DNA from: Saccharibacillus soli | GTDB taxonomy: Bacteria > Bacillota > Bacilli > Paenibacillales > Paenibacillaceae | Assembly: GCA_002189105.1 (NCBI GenBank) | Contig: NIOB01000011.1 | Span: 1-40,868 of the forward strand | Length of the DNA stretch: 40,868 nt | Direction: 5' to 3' | Part shown: positions 14,845 through 24,065 of the stretch, piece after piece | Layout of the letters: each line of letters begins with the position of its first letter | Numbering within the stretch: position 1 is the first letter of the stretch | Made by a program: the position numbers and the translations under genes | Notes under the pieces: model-generated | Databases searched by the model: none | Told to the model about the DNA's origin: nothing | The model's input: only the letters and a program-made list of their open reading frames with translations

Positions 14845-15477
14845 TTAGGCCCCCCAACTTTCTAATTCTAATTCATCCACCAACCATTCCCCTTCATACT
14901 TCCTTAGCGTCACATAATATTGCTGTTCTTCGGTGAATGCCTCGCCTTTAGCCGGGATCACGTCACCCGTAATCATCACGCACCAAACGATTTCAGCGGA
15001 ATCATAGCTGTCTACCGGCAGCACCTCTGATTCCGCCACGCTTGTTGTTTGATAGTCTAACGTCTGCCGGCGAATCTTGGTCTTTTCGCTCGTATAGAAG
15101 GCTTCGGCCATATATGGTTTACTGTTTTCGATATACGATTCGGGATTCTTGGAATCATACGTGTAATAAGCTTCCGCGAATTTTTGAGCAATTTCCTTTG
15201 TTTCCTGCTGCTCTGATTGCGGCAGGATCGCTTTGACTTCGACCCTCTCTTTCCTTTCGGTTGCAGAACCGGCGCCTGATACAAGATCAGACGCCGGTTC
15301 TTTTTCTACTACTGCCGGTTCGCTCTGCTCCGCAGCTGGTGGCGTTTCAGCCACTTCCTCCGGAACGGATCGGAAACCGCCGTTTAGCCATACGACTGCT
15401 GTTGTAATCAAAAGCAGCGTACAAAACAGAAAGATAAACAGCTTGATTCGATCTGAACGAAACTCCAACCTAAACAC
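14845..15477 (-). CDS. Single-pass membrane transfer protein with NTF2-like domain
   Basis: The protein has 210 residues with a GTG start behind GGAAGGAG. A membrane segment lies at about 12-31 (KLFIFLFCTLLLITTAVVWL), then a Pro/Glu-rich linker. The extracytoplasmic domain contains AQKFAEAYYTYDSKNPESYI and YYVTLRKYEGEWLVDELEL, a TcpC/VirB8-like NTF2-type pattern. The exact family is not certain. It lies four bases from the channel gene upstream and abuts the muralytic gene, so it is probably a structural part of the transfer apparatus. Confidence 0.75.
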   Translation of the reverse strand: MFRLEFRSDRIKLFIFLFCTLLLITTAVVWLNGGFRSVPEEVAETPPAAEQSEPAVVEKEPASDLVSGAGSATERKERVEVKAILPQSEQQETKEIAQKFAEAYYTYDSKNPESYIENSKPYMAEAFYTSEKTKIRRQTLDYQTTSVAESEVLPVDSYDSAEIVWCVMITGDVIPAKGEAFTEEQQYYVTLRKYEGEWLVDELELESWGA

Positions 15478-15480
15478 GGC

Positions 15481-18294
15481 TTATCTCTCCTTCCGTCCCC
15501 AAGGGAACCATCTGCGACCTTTTCGATCCGTCTCACCGGATGCTGGCGGCTGTGATTCGCTCGATCCGTCTTCTCGAACCTCATTCTGCTCCACTACCCG
15601 ATTGATGAACGTACTGCTGTTTTGGCGGTCCGTTCGGCTGATGTTTTCAGCATTATTCGTCTCGTGCAGCTCATTCACCGTCTTTGACGTATTCTCGTCT
15701 CGGACAATGTTTTTGTTTTCGGTATGCGTTTGCTGCACCGTCTGTTTCACATTGCGATTTTCATTGACGATCGTATTTGTGTTCTCATTCAGATTCTTGT
15801 TAACTTCTTCGTTCTGAGTTTTCTTCCGGTTCTCGTTGACCGTTTGATTCCGGACCGTATTTTGATTCTCGTTCGTCGTTCTGTTGTTCGACTCATTCGT
15901 ATTGCGGACCGTGTTTTGATTTTCGGTCGTCGTCTTGTTGTTCGTCTCATTCATATTGCGAACCAAGTTCTGATTGCCAGTCGTATTCCGGTTCGTCGTT
16001 TCCGTAATATTCTGCTTCTGTGCGTTGTTCTCGTTACGCTGCACCGTCCGATCTTCGGTGTTCGAGCGGTTAACGACTTCGTTCACGTTCTGTTTGTCTA
16101 ACTGCGTTGCAAACTGGTTACGTGATGTTTCACGCGAAACATCTCGGTTAACGACTTGATTATCCAGCTGGCTCATGTTGTCGTTTCGGCTGGTGACAAC
16201 ATGGGCATTTGTACTGCGATTTACGATCTCACTTTCGCTGCCGGTCCGTATCTCTTGACCAACGCGGCTGCCATCGCGCGGTATAGCTGGAATAGGCGTA
16301 ACTGTTCCAGGAACCGCCCCAGCTGCTGGGCCGGCATTCGTCGTACGATCTGTGCGCGTAACCAATGGAATGACCGAATTGCTGTTCTCTTGGCTAACCG
16401 GCACATGCCGAACGGAACTGATGGTCGGCGCATTAGACAGATCTCGATCAACGATCGCTGGACTGATATTTCGGTCCACCGGACCGGCATTAAGCGCAGG
16501 ACTGATAGCAGCAGCACGCTTTGCCTGTTGCTTCGCCGCGGAACTTGCAGTTGTACCAAACGGTAGGACTTTTACGCCGCCGCCGATCTGCTTCGGATCC
16601 TCGACGATTGAATAATCCGCGTCGATAATATTCGGTCCTTTTTTGTTATGCGGCAACGCGTTCGGATTCCGCCGATCGACAAAATCTGGCGTAACATATT
16701 CTGGACCTGCCGGCATAGCATTTCCGCTGCTGCTTGCTCCGCTCGTCCCTGTAGCCGCATATTCCTCTTGATCCGTTTTGATTCCCTGATTCGGCAGATC
16801 AAATTTTCGACTCCGATTGTACAGCGCATGTCCAGCTTGTACAGTTTTCTTGGCGCCGAACTTTCCAGCGCGGCTAACTAAATCAAACCCTTTAGATCCT
16901 GTTCTTCGTGCGGCCACACCCGCTAAACCGGCCGCTGCCCGACTACCAGGCACGGCATCCATTGCTCGGCCCATACGTGAGCTGTAATCGCGGAAGCTGT
17001 CCAATGATCCGCGCGTTGTGCTGGAAATATTGGCCGTTGCCGTATTGATAAACGAAAGCAACTCCTGGCGCTTCCACCAAACCCCGAAGAATACAAGAAT
17101 CTGCATCCCCAGGACAAACAGGTAGCCATAAGTTGTTTCGCCAACTGCAGCATACAGCACTTTGGAAATTGTAAAGATTACCGTCATGAGCAAAGCGAAT
17201 CCGACTTTCATAAGCAGCGCATGGAGCGTCTTCATCGCCCACTCAAACGCTTTCCCCTGCCAAGCAGGGACCAACGCCATAAGAAGCGGAACAGGCGAAA
17301 ATAACACCATTGCAATGAAGATAACTTGGTACAGCAGCACGGCTGCTGCCATAAGCAGCATCATAGATCCCAACATCAAATTACTGATGAACAGCAGGAT
17401 TATAAACCAAGTACGACTGCCAAGACCCTCTACGCCCATCATTTTATTGCCGCTTTTAACCTGGCTTTCAACGAACTTTGCCCGTTCTTCACTTCCATAG
17501 TTCAATGCTAAAATAGCTGGATCTCCAGTCGAGTCACCAAATTGCATAAACATAAATGGCTTGTAGACCATAATGTCGAACATCTGGTTTTGCATAGATG
17601 CTATTCCTTCATATCCGGTATAGCCGGATCCGCTGCTAACGACATTACCGGAAATGTTCATTACGCTGTTCTGCATTTCTTTTGAAAAATCGTTTAATCC
17701 CGTCAGCACTTTGTCTGCTTGAGAAAAGAAACCTAGTGAAAAAACAAAAACTAAAAGCATGGAAAGCATTCCGCTTGTCGCCTTGCTTTGTTGCCGCTTT
17801 ATCATGCCGACGTATATAGCCCAGGCTCCAACTAAGGCGACCATAAAGATGGCCAATATAGACCAAAGCCCATTCTCTTGAAAAGTTCCGTTTTTAAATC
17901 CAGAAATCGTGCGGATCGACTCTGCGATCTGGGCAATGATAGAATCTATAAAATCTAGCTTGAATGCTTCGCCAACAACCAGAATAACGAAATTGACAAT
18001 AATCACGATGAATACCCATGCAGAATTAAGAAATTCAAGGCGTGTAGCCTGGATCCCATCGTCGATCTTACCCGAAATATTGAACGGGTTTTTCGTCTTA
18101 TCAATGTGCAGATCAAGGGCATAGCTGCTGACTGGATGCTCTCCGGATTTTAGCGTTACGGCCCCTTCTTGCTTTTTGGATTCCGGCAGGACGTTATCTT
18201 CCAGCGAACTTGCTCGAACCGCTGTTCCAAAAAACGAGAACAGCAGCATCAAGACGAATAACCACTTGATCGTGTATCGGACTCGTTGTTTCAT
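15481..18294 (-). CDS. VirB6/TrbL-like polytopic channel protein with Asn-rich tail
   Basis: The protein has 937 residues. A signal-like N-terminus (residues 1-29) is followed by about seven or eight membrane segments up to residue 420, including SAWVFIVIIVNFVILVVGEA, LWSILAIFMVALVGAWAIYV and FIILLFISNLMLGSMMLLMA. This topology matches the VirB6/TrbL/TcpH proteins that form the inner-membrane channel. The last 400 or so residues are hydrophilic. They end in imperfect repeats built on TTENQNTVRN(T/Q) and NENxN, which are low-complexity and likely disordered. A start-stop overlap (ATGA) couples it to the lipoprotein gene upstream. The tail is unusually long for the family. Confidence 0.85.
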   Translation of the reverse strand: MKQRVRYTIKWLFVLMLLFSFFGTAVRASSLEDNVLPESKKQEGAVTLKSGEHPVSSYALDLHIDKTKNPFNISGKIDDGIQATRLEFLNSAWVFIVIIVNFVILVVGEAFKLDFIDSIIAQIAESIRTISGFKNGTFQENGLWSILAIFMVALVGAWAIYVGMIKRQQSKATSGMLSMLLVFVFSLGFFSQADKVLTGLNDFSKEMQNSVMNISGNVVSSGSGYTGYEGIASMQNQMFDIMVYKPFMFMQFGDSTGDPAILALNYGSEERAKFVESQVKSGNKMMGVEGLGSRTWFIILLFISNLMLGSMMLLMAAAVLLYQVIFIAMVLFSPVPLLMALVPAWQGKAFEWAMKTLHALLMKVGFALLMTVIFTISKVLYAAVGETTYGYLFVLGMQILVFFGVWWKRQELLSFINTATANISSTTRGSLDSFRDYSSRMGRAMDAVPGSRAAAGLAGVAARRTGSKGFDLVSRAGKFGAKKTVQAGHALYNRSRKFDLPNQGIKTDQEEYAATGTSGASSSGNAMPAGPEYVTPDFVDRRNPNALPHNKKGPNIIDADYSIVEDPKQIGGGVKVLPFGTTASSAAKQQAKRAAAISPALNAGPVDRNISPAIVDRDLSNAPTISSVRHVPVSQENSNSVIPLVTRTDRTTNAGPAAGAVPGTVTPIPAIPRDGSRVGQEIRTGSESEIVNRSTNAHVVTSRNDNMSQLDNQVVNRDVSRETSRNQFATQLDKQNVNEVVNRSNTEDRTVQRNENNAQKQNITETTNRNTTGNQNLVRNMNETNNKTTTENQNTVRNTNESNNRTTNENQNTVRNQTVNENRKKTQNEEVNKNLNENTNTIVNENRNVKQTVQQTHTENKNIVRDENTSKTVNELHETNNAENISRTDRQNSSTFINRVVEQNEVREDGSSESQPPASGETDRKGRRWFPWGRKER

Positions 18295-18758
18295 TCGCTG
18301 CTCAACTCCTTGAGTACCGTTTTCGTCTCCTCCAATCGGGAAACGATCTCCTCAAAGCCTGGGGTTTCACCGTAACTATCTTTCTTCCAGCCCTCGTCCG
18401 TCTTTTCAATTTTAAAATTCTCGCTATCCAGCTGATCTGCCTTCGCCGGATTGAGGTATTCCATCAGGTAATAATACGTGTTCTCGTCCAGCTTCCACTG
18501 TGTCAGCGAATAGCTGGTTACTTCATACTCGGGATGCTTAGGCGGCGAGTTCAGATCCCAATTCATAAAATCCATGTCAGCCGTGATAAGATCAGTTAGT
18601 GCCTTATAGTCCTGTTTTAGCTGTGCGTCTACGTACTTCACAGGAATGTCAGCCGGTCCAACGCCGTTAATTTTCTCGGGTTCGTCGCTGCGGCCGCTGC
18701 ACGCAATAACCAGAATCGTTATTGCGGCAAAGACCAGCAGCGTCAGCAGCCGCTTCAT
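18291..18758 (-). CDS. Conjugation operon lipoprotein (155 aa)
   Basis: MKRLLTLLVFAAITILVIAC is a lipoprotein signal with the lipobox Cys at 20. The remainder is a small hydrophilic domain (VKYVDAQLKQDYKALTDLIT, then YYYLMEYLNP) that may adopt an NTF2-like or cystatin-like fold. It overlaps the ATPase gene upstream and the channel gene downstream by four bases each. A surface-anchored accessory of the transfer channel is likely from position; the exact family is not recognised. Confidence 0.78.
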   Translation of the reverse strand: MKRLLTLLVFAAITILVIACSGRSDEPEKINGVGPADIPVKYVDAQLKQDYKALTDLITADMDFMNWDLNSPPKHPEYEVTSYSLTQWKLDENTYYYLMEYLNPAKADQLDSENFKIEKTDEGWKKDSYGETPGFEEIVSRLEETKTVLKELSSE

Positions 18759-21256
18759 ACGGACACCTCTTCCTTTTCCATGCGCGCCAGTGGCGGACGC
18801 GTATCGAAAGCTTTGTCCAGGTCGCTAAACAGCGGATCGAATTTGATTACGGACACCCGGCCGTAAATATCCTGCATCAAGCAGTAACCATTCTGCAATT
18901 CGCTGATAATGTCGCGGTTCTCGGCCGTGTCTTTCAAATTGAATAGGGACAATACGTTTTTCAGCTCGTTCGGATCCGTACTCCGGAAAGCGAACTTCAT
19001 GCCGATATTGTTCTTGATCTTCTCATCCAGCAGGTCGTTTGCGTTTTGCGTAATCAAGTAAATACCGGCTTGCATCGAACGCCCTTCGCGGATCAAACGC
19101 GATGCCAACGACCGCCCCTGGGACGTATTCAGCATCGACCAGGCTTCGTCCAGCTCAACGATCTTAAATTGACTGCGATCGGATTGAATGAATTTCAAAG
19201 CGAAAGATCCGATCGGCAGCATCATCCCTACGGACAGCAGCTCGTTCAAGGAATATTGCGACGGATCCGTTTCCGGCGTCGGCAGCTCCAAATCGTGCGT
19301 CATAAGGACGTTCATCGGATTGTCGAACTTGATTGAATTGGACGTGTCTCCATCCCCAAACAACAAGCTCGCAAAGGACAATTCCTTGAACGTCTGCAGG
19401 TGGCCGCCCAATTTGCTGGCCATTGGATCCGAAGATCGCGCCAGCCGCTGAACTGCAGCGGTAAAGGAAGGGAACTTTTCTTCTTCGGACGTTTCCCGAA
19501 CGGCTTTCACCAGCTGCGGGAATCGGTCCGAATCATCTAATCGTGTCCCGGTATAATACGTCATGAGGTTCAATGCCAGCGATTCCGCATCTTTCCGGCT
19601 ATCGGCAAAGATCGAAAATGGATCCAGCTTGCCGGTATGCTGCGTGTCGCTCGACAGGCTAATAATATTGATATTGCCATGCAGCGCCATCAAGTCTTTT
19701 TCCCAGTTGCCGCGCTCACCTTTCGGGTCGATCACCAGCGCCTTCGCGCCGGACAGAACCGAATTGTACGTAATCAAGTTTGCATTGTACGATTTACCGC
19801 CGCCAAGCGAACCGATAAAGGCGGCCGACAGCGCGTTCGTCTTTGTTCCGCGGATCCCCTGCGCGGCCAGGTTCGGCGCGATATAAACCGGTTGATTTAG
19901 GATGCCTGTATGTCCAATATAAAAGCCTTGTCCGTCTCCGATCTGCTTTGTCGCACCGAACATTGCGCCGGCCAATGTGCCAGGCTCCATATAATGAATG
20001 TAATCTGTAACCAAGCGTTTGCCGCCCGGAAGAAACTCATTGAAGAATAACCATTGATCGCCGTAAGGCTGCTCCAAGCGGATTCCCATATCATCGTAAG
20101 CATCGACCATAATATCGACGCGGCGACTAAGTTCTTCTTCGTTTTCAGCTGCGATACAGAAGACCACCGACGACAGCAGCAGCGGGATCCGGCTTTTCTG
20201 CAGGTGAGCTTCCAGCTCCTGCGATTCCATGCGGCCTTCCAGGACGGTCAAGCTCGTATCATTGTCCGTTTCCTGTGCGTGCCGATCTTGGTCCTTGAGT
20301 TCTTTTTGCTTATTCCGAACCGCACTAAGCGCTTTTCGGTTCTCCATCGTTTCGGTCCGGATTGAAATTTCGACCGGGAAATCCAAGCCTTGAATCGTAT
20401 ACAGCCATTCATCGCCAGGAAAGATCATTTCGTACGGAACGTTAGAAATGGTAAGGAAGGCCAAATGGCCTTCCACTTCTTTGCCGTCGATCATCTGCTT
20501 CACGATCAAGCTGCGACCGGGCGAATCATCGACTTGGCCTTCGGTAAGCCGCATTATATCCCGGTATTTCGGACGGCGAATCTTCACATCGTCTTCCTCG
20601 TACTCCTTGTAATGCACGGAATATTCCGGACTCCACTGCTTCAAAACGGGAGACTTCCCGACCCCGCGATACCAGTTCCGACGAATCAACCATTGCGCGA
20701 CATCCTCGTTGATCGGCTGCCCTGTCAAACGGCTGGCGACCTTACTATAAACCCGCTTCTCATTGCTTCTTTGCCGAAAGACGACATCTTCTGAAATCTC
20801 TGGACCTTCAATTCCGGACTTCTGATAAATAAACTGAAAAAATTCAGTCAGCAGCGACTTGGCTTCTTTGAGGAAATCCGTTTTTTCTTTATCCGTATTC
20901 GGCAGCTTAACGCCAACGTAGAACCGATATTCGGTTCCTTCCTTACCATGACGTTCTTCAAGGACTTTTACCGTATCGTCAATATGACTGATCGCTGCTT
21001 CAACGACTGGACCAGTTAACGTCTGTTTGTAATTCTCGTATTTGTCATGGACGGACTGAAATTCCGGAACGACCAGCATATGCAGGTCGGAGTTGATCTG
21101 CGTAAAGAAGCTTTCCAGACGCTTATACTCCCCGATCTTTTCATCATCGTCCAAAAAATCGTAGTTGAATCCCGGAATTTCATAGTACGCCCAGGATGTT
21201 TCATCTTGCGAAAAAACCAGGTTTCCCTCATAGTAGGTTATTGGAAATTCAATCAT
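18755..21256 (-). CDS. VirB4-like conjugation ATPase
   Basis: The protein has 833 residues. An N-terminal domain precedes the P-loop IGSLGGGKSYNANL at about residue 485. LVIDPKGERGNW follows, and Walker B is FKIVELDEAWSML near 700, then QNANDLLDEKIKNNIG and RSTDPNELKNVL. These are hallmarks of VirB4/TraC/ConE/TcpF ATPases that energise type IV secretion. The gene overlaps tcpE upstream by eight bases and the lipoprotein downstream by four, so translation is coupled throughout. The enzyme would act at the inner face of the membrane. Confidence 0.95.
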   Translation of the reverse strand: MIEFPITYYEGNLVFSQDETSWAYYEIPGFNYDFLDDDEKIGEYKRLESFFTQINSDLHMLVVPEFQSVHDKYENYKQTLTGPVVEAAISHIDDTVKVLEERHGKEGTEYRFYVGVKLPNTDKEKTDFLKEAKSLLTEFFQFIYQKSGIEGPEISEDVVFRQRSNEKRVYSKVASRLTGQPINEDVAQWLIRRNWYRGVGKSPVLKQWSPEYSVHYKEYEEDDVKIRRPKYRDIMRLTEGQVDDSPGRSLIVKQMIDGKEVEGHLAFLTISNVPYEMIFPGDEWLYTIQGLDFPVEISIRTETMENRKALSAVRNKQKELKDQDRHAQETDNDTSLTVLEGRMESQELEAHLQKSRIPLLLSSVVFCIAAENEEELSRRVDIMVDAYDDMGIRLEQPYGDQWLFFNEFLPGGKRLVTDYIHYMEPGTLAGAMFGATKQIGDGQGFYIGHTGILNQPVYIAPNLAAQGIRGTKTNALSAAFIGSLGGGKSYNANLITYNSVLSGAKALVIDPKGERGNWEKDLMALHGNINIISLSSDTQHTGKLDPFSIFADSRKDAESLALNLMTYYTGTRLDDSDRFPQLVKAVRETSEEEKFPSFTAAVQRLARSSDPMASKLGGHLQTFKELSFASLLFGDGDTSNSIKFDNPMNVLMTHDLELPTPETDPSQYSLNELLSVGMMLPIGSFALKFIQSDRSQFKIVELDEAWSMLNTSQGRSLASRLIREGRSMQAGIYLITQNANDLLDEKIKNNIGMKFAFRSTDPNELKNVLSLFNLKDTAENRDIISELQNGYCLMQDIYGRVSVIKFDPLFSDLDKAFDTRPPLARMEKEEVSV

Positions 21257-21668
21257 CGGAACTTCCTCCTTCCGCTTCTTTAGCGGTATAGTTCAATTTC
21301 CGATAGGCAACGGGTGAACTATACGTATAGGGTTTTTTCGATTTTGGTGTTTCCATGTAACGGTTAAAGTCATGCGCGGATAGCTTAAAGGCTATCCAGC
21401 GCATGATGAACCGGTGCGGCGCTTTACCATCCAGTACCTGCCGCGTGAAGAACCAGGCAATAAACCCCGGAATACCCACGTACTCAACAAGCCACAAATT
21501 GATGAAACTGAACGGCGGGAACTTGTTCAGGATCCACATCAGAACGACTCCTCCGAAGAAAAAGCCGACTTGCCGGTACGATACGGGAAATGGCAACGCA
21601 ATATTTTGGATGCCGTACAGCATTCTCGGCACTTTCCAAATGCTGTTGTACGTTCTCATACGTCTCAT
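21249..21668 (-). CDS. tcpE: TcpE-family conjugation protein
   Basis: The protein has 139 residues. It opens MRRMRTYNSIWKVPRMLYGI, followed by IALPFPVSYRQ, two membrane segments (about 33-50 and 59-75), and FFTRQVLDGKAPHRF. The RTYN, LP-x-P and DGK-x-P motifs with a twin membrane hairpin are characteristic of TcpE. It is a small membrane component of the Tcp (Gram-positive) transfer apparatus and lies directly before the VirB4-like gene, as in other tcp loci. Confidence 0.88.
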   Translation of the reverse strand: MRRMRTYNSIWKVPRMLYGIQNIALPFPVSYRQVGFFFGGVVLMWILNKFPPFSFINLWLVEYVGIPGFIAWFFTRQVLDGKAPHRFIMRWIAFKLSAHDFNRYMETPKSKKPYTYSSPVAYRKLNYTAKEAEGGSSDD

Positions 21669-21695
21669 TGCGTCAATCCCCTCTCGCTGCTTGTC

Positions 21696-21914
21696 TTAGC
21701 TAAAGATCGTCTCCCAAAGCTTCGTTCCCAGGTCCTTGATCTTGTCCGGAACGAATACGAATACCGACACGAACAAAGCGAATACCGCGAAACCAACAAA
21801 CCGGCTGAACTCCCGTTTAACCAAGAAGTAAATTGCCATCGCACCGATGATAACCAGGAACAACGCGCCTACCTGCGTGGAAAAGGACTCTTGGATTTTT
21901 TCTCCGAAATTCAT
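21696..21914 (-). CDS. TcpD-like small membrane protein (72 aa)
   Basis: The ATG at 21914 has AAGGAGG upstream; an earlier in-frame codon at 21959 overlaps the preceding gene and lacks a site. The protein has two membrane segments (about 16-32 and 37-54) with a short basic loop, then an amphipathic C-terminus. Size, topology and the position between TcpC and TcpE match TcpD of the clostridial tcp locus. Sequence alone would not identify it. Confidence 0.7.
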   Translation of the reverse strand: MNFGEKIQESFSTQVGALFLVIIGAMAIYFLVKREFSRFVGFAVFALFVSVFVFVPDKIKDLGTKLWETIFS

Positions 21915-21928
21915 GATTGAATTCCTCC

Positions 21929-22840
21929 TTAGTTTTGTTTGAATTTTGTAACGAACCAACGTCCGTTTTCTTGCGTCAGTTCCACATAGTACGGATAGAT
22001 GTATGACGTCGCGCCCTTAGAATCTCCAAAAGCAATCGACGTTTCGACTTGGTAAATGCCCTGATCTTCCAGGTTCGTGTAAATTTCAGCTTTCTTGATT
22101 CCTTTGAACGTCAAAATACCTGTTAAGCCTGGAACCTCTACATTTTTCGTGAAGTAACTGATTTCTTCTTGTTTTCCGTTTGCGTAAACTCTAAAGAATG
22201 AATCTAAGAAATCCTTGATTTCTTCCTTAGTCCGACTATCCCGCAGGCTATTTGTTCGATCCAGATCATCGGATGCTTTTTCAAGTTCAACATCCTTTGG
22301 CGGCTGCGTGAAATACGGAATATCCGAAACAACAAAGTTTTGACCGTCACTTTTAATCGGAACAACCAGATAATTCAGCTTGGTTTCTTTTCCTCCTCCT
22401 GTCACCAGGTACTGGGCGCGAAGGGTTACTTTTGAAGCGTTCGGCCCCGCGTCTTCTACCTTCCAGATCTGCGCCTTCATAAACTCTGCTTTGGATTTCA
22501 TATTTTTCATATTAAGTCCAGCTTGCGAGTCTACGCCTGCTGCCAGATACGGCTTCAACCTTTTTTCTCGATCGTCGATAGCTTCATCGCCGCGGCCCCA
22601 TGTGAAATAGTGATAGGCGAAGTTTGTTGCGAAGGTCTGCACGCCTGGATCCGTCGCCGGATTCGCTATTTTCTCAACAATTTCTTCTTGCGCGCTTGCA
22701 CCACTATCCGGACGAATCAGAAGAACCGTGACCGTAAACAGCAGGTATGCCGCGCCGATCCAAAAGGCCGTTTTTACCAAGCGCTGCCGGAATACTGAAC
22801 GCGGCAGTTTCCGTCTTTCGGGTTTAACTTTTTTCGCCAA
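21929..22840 (-). CDS. tcpC: TcpC-family conjugation protein (VirB8-like)
   Basis: The protein has 303 residues. A basic cytoplasmic tail is followed by one membrane segment (about 26-43). Then come two tandem NTF2-like domains (about 65-170 and 195-300), with landmarks PGVQTFATNFAYHYFTWGRG and YYVELTQENGRWFVTKF. This is the TcpC architecture, the structural counterpart of VirB8, which joins the channel from the outer face of the membrane. The ATG lies behind an AGGTG-type site. Confidence 0.9.
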   Translation of the reverse strand: MAKKVKPERRKLPRSVFRQRLVKTAFWIGAAYLLFTVTVLLIRPDSGASAQEEIVEKIANPATDPGVQTFATNFAYHYFTWGRGDEAIDDREKRLKPYLAAGVDSQAGLNMKNMKSKAEFMKAQIWKVEDAGPNASKVTLRAQYLVTGGGKETKLNYLVVPIKSDGQNFVVSDIPYFTQPPKDVELEKASDDLDRTNSLRDSRTKEEIKDFLDSFFRVYANGKQEEISYFTKNVEVPGLTGILTFKGIKKAEIYTNLEDQGIYQVETSIAFGDSKGATSYIYPYYVELTQENGRWFVTKFKQN

Positions 22841-22863
22841 TGCTTTTCACCTCCCTCATAGAA

Positions 22864-23166
22864 TTAAAGAAATTCCTTCATCCGCTTTTTGCGTTCCTCC
22901 TTTTCTGAATAGTCGTCAATAAACGCCCAAATCCCACCAAACAGCAGCGCAGCGCCGCCCAATACAGGCAACCATCCATGCTTTTCAACCAACGGACTCG
23001 CAAACCCTATGATACGGTCCATCGTCTCGTGAATAGTCGGAACGTAGGTATACAATGCCCAGACCCCAATACCGAAAATGCAGAAGAAGATCAGCATGAA
23101 GATCGTTTTTTTAATGAAGTTCTTGAATTTGCTAGGTCGAAGCTTTTGATCGCGTTTCAGATCCAT
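22864..23166 (-). CDS. Small membrane protein of the transfer operon (100 aa)
   Basis: It starts at the ATG at 23166 after GAGGAGGTG. A longer frame would overlap the preceding gene. Two membrane segments are visible (IFMLIFFCIFGIGVWALYTY at about 22-42 and LGGAALLFGGIWAFIDDY at about 67-84), and the C-terminus is charged (EKEERKKRMKEFL). The family is not recognised; its position suggests a TcpB-like accessory. The amphipathic stretch between the membrane segments is short. Confidence 0.7.
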   Translation of the reverse strand: MDLKRDQKLRPSKFKNFIKKTIFMLIFFCIFGIGVWALYTYVPTIHETMDRIIGFASPLVEKHGWLPVLGGAALLFGGIWAFIDDYSEKEERKKRMKEFL

Positions 23167-23185
23167 CCTTTTTCCCCACCTCCTC

Positions 23186-24052
23186 TCATGCGTCCCGAAT
23201 AATTTTCCACATCGTATGCTTGCCTTCTCGACCTTTGAAGCACCAGATTTCCCCGTATGGATCATTCAGCACTTCATCGTACGTGGTATAAAGCACCGCT
23301 TGGATCTTGGAAGTGTCTACATCCTTTGTATGTTCGATCAAGCGAAGCTTTTCGTTTTCATTTGCAGATATGAAACAAACGCGTGTGATAACTGGCCTCG
23401 TCTCAAAGATACTGTGCTTGGCAAGTCCATTTTCACGGCCCATGTACTCGTTATAGCGCCGAAGCTTATTGATGCTGACTGCGGCTCGCTGCCGACTGCG
23501 TTCCATTTCCACGAAATAAGCAAAATCGCCAGCTTTATCATTCACGATTCTTTTAAAAACTACCGTTCCATCCGGAACGATTACATCGTCTTTCCGCTGT
23601 CCATACTGGTAATAGCTCGAACGCTCCGGAATCCAAGTCTGAAATTGAAAGTCTGGAAGCTGCTTTTCCTGCAAGATGCCGCGCATCTTAGCAAGCTGAA
23701 TCAAATGATGAATATAGGTCGGTGTACGCTTCGTCCAGCGCGTGTCCCATCGGCTTTCGCCGGTCAACGCTTCGACTTCCTCAACACCTAGCCGATCCAG
23801 ACAAATCACTTTAATATTCTGAACGCTTACCCCATCGGCTCGCGGTGTTTTAAAGGACTTGATATAACCGGATTCCTCCAACTTCCGGATACGCCGGTGG
23901 GCGCTGGTTGGCAAAATCTCTGGATAGATGTACGTGGATACAAAATCAATATCTACAAACAGCATGTCGTAAAGCATCATGAGCAGGTCACGCTCTCGAT
24001 CACCTAAATGAGTAATCACTGGACCTTCTTCCTTCTCCCTTATTCGCTTCAA
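23186..24052 (-). CDS. Replication-relaxation family protein (candidate relaxase)
   Basis: The protein has 288 residues with a TTG start behind GGAGGGG. The N-terminus is a winged helix (RERDLLMMLYDM, then SAHRRIRKLEESGYIKSFKT). A later region, DDVIVPDGTVVF followed by FAYFVEMERSRQR, is the D...E-x-x-x nuclease-like core typical of the Replic_Relax family, which is found beside coupling proteins on Gram-positive plasmids. No HUH or MOB-type relaxase is visible anywhere in the window, so this is the best candidate for the DNA-processing partner in transfer. That role is inferred. It is flanked by the coupling ATPase and small membrane genes. Confidence 0.8.
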   Translation of the reverse strand: MKRIREKEEGPVITHLGDRERDLLMMLYDMLFVDIDFVSTYIYPEILPTSAHRRIRKLEESGYIKSFKTPRADGVSVQNIKVICLDRLGVEEVEALTGESRWDTRWTKRTPTYIHHLIQLAKMRGILQEKQLPDFQFQTWIPERSSYYQYGQRKDDVIVPDGTVVFKRIVNDKAGDFAYFVEMERSRQRAAVSINKLRRYNEYMGRENGLAKHSIFETRPVITRVCFISANENEKLRLIEHTKDVDTSKIQAVLYTTYDEVLNDPYGEIWCFKGREGKHTMWKIIRDA

Positions 24053-24065
24053 AGTATCCCCTCCC

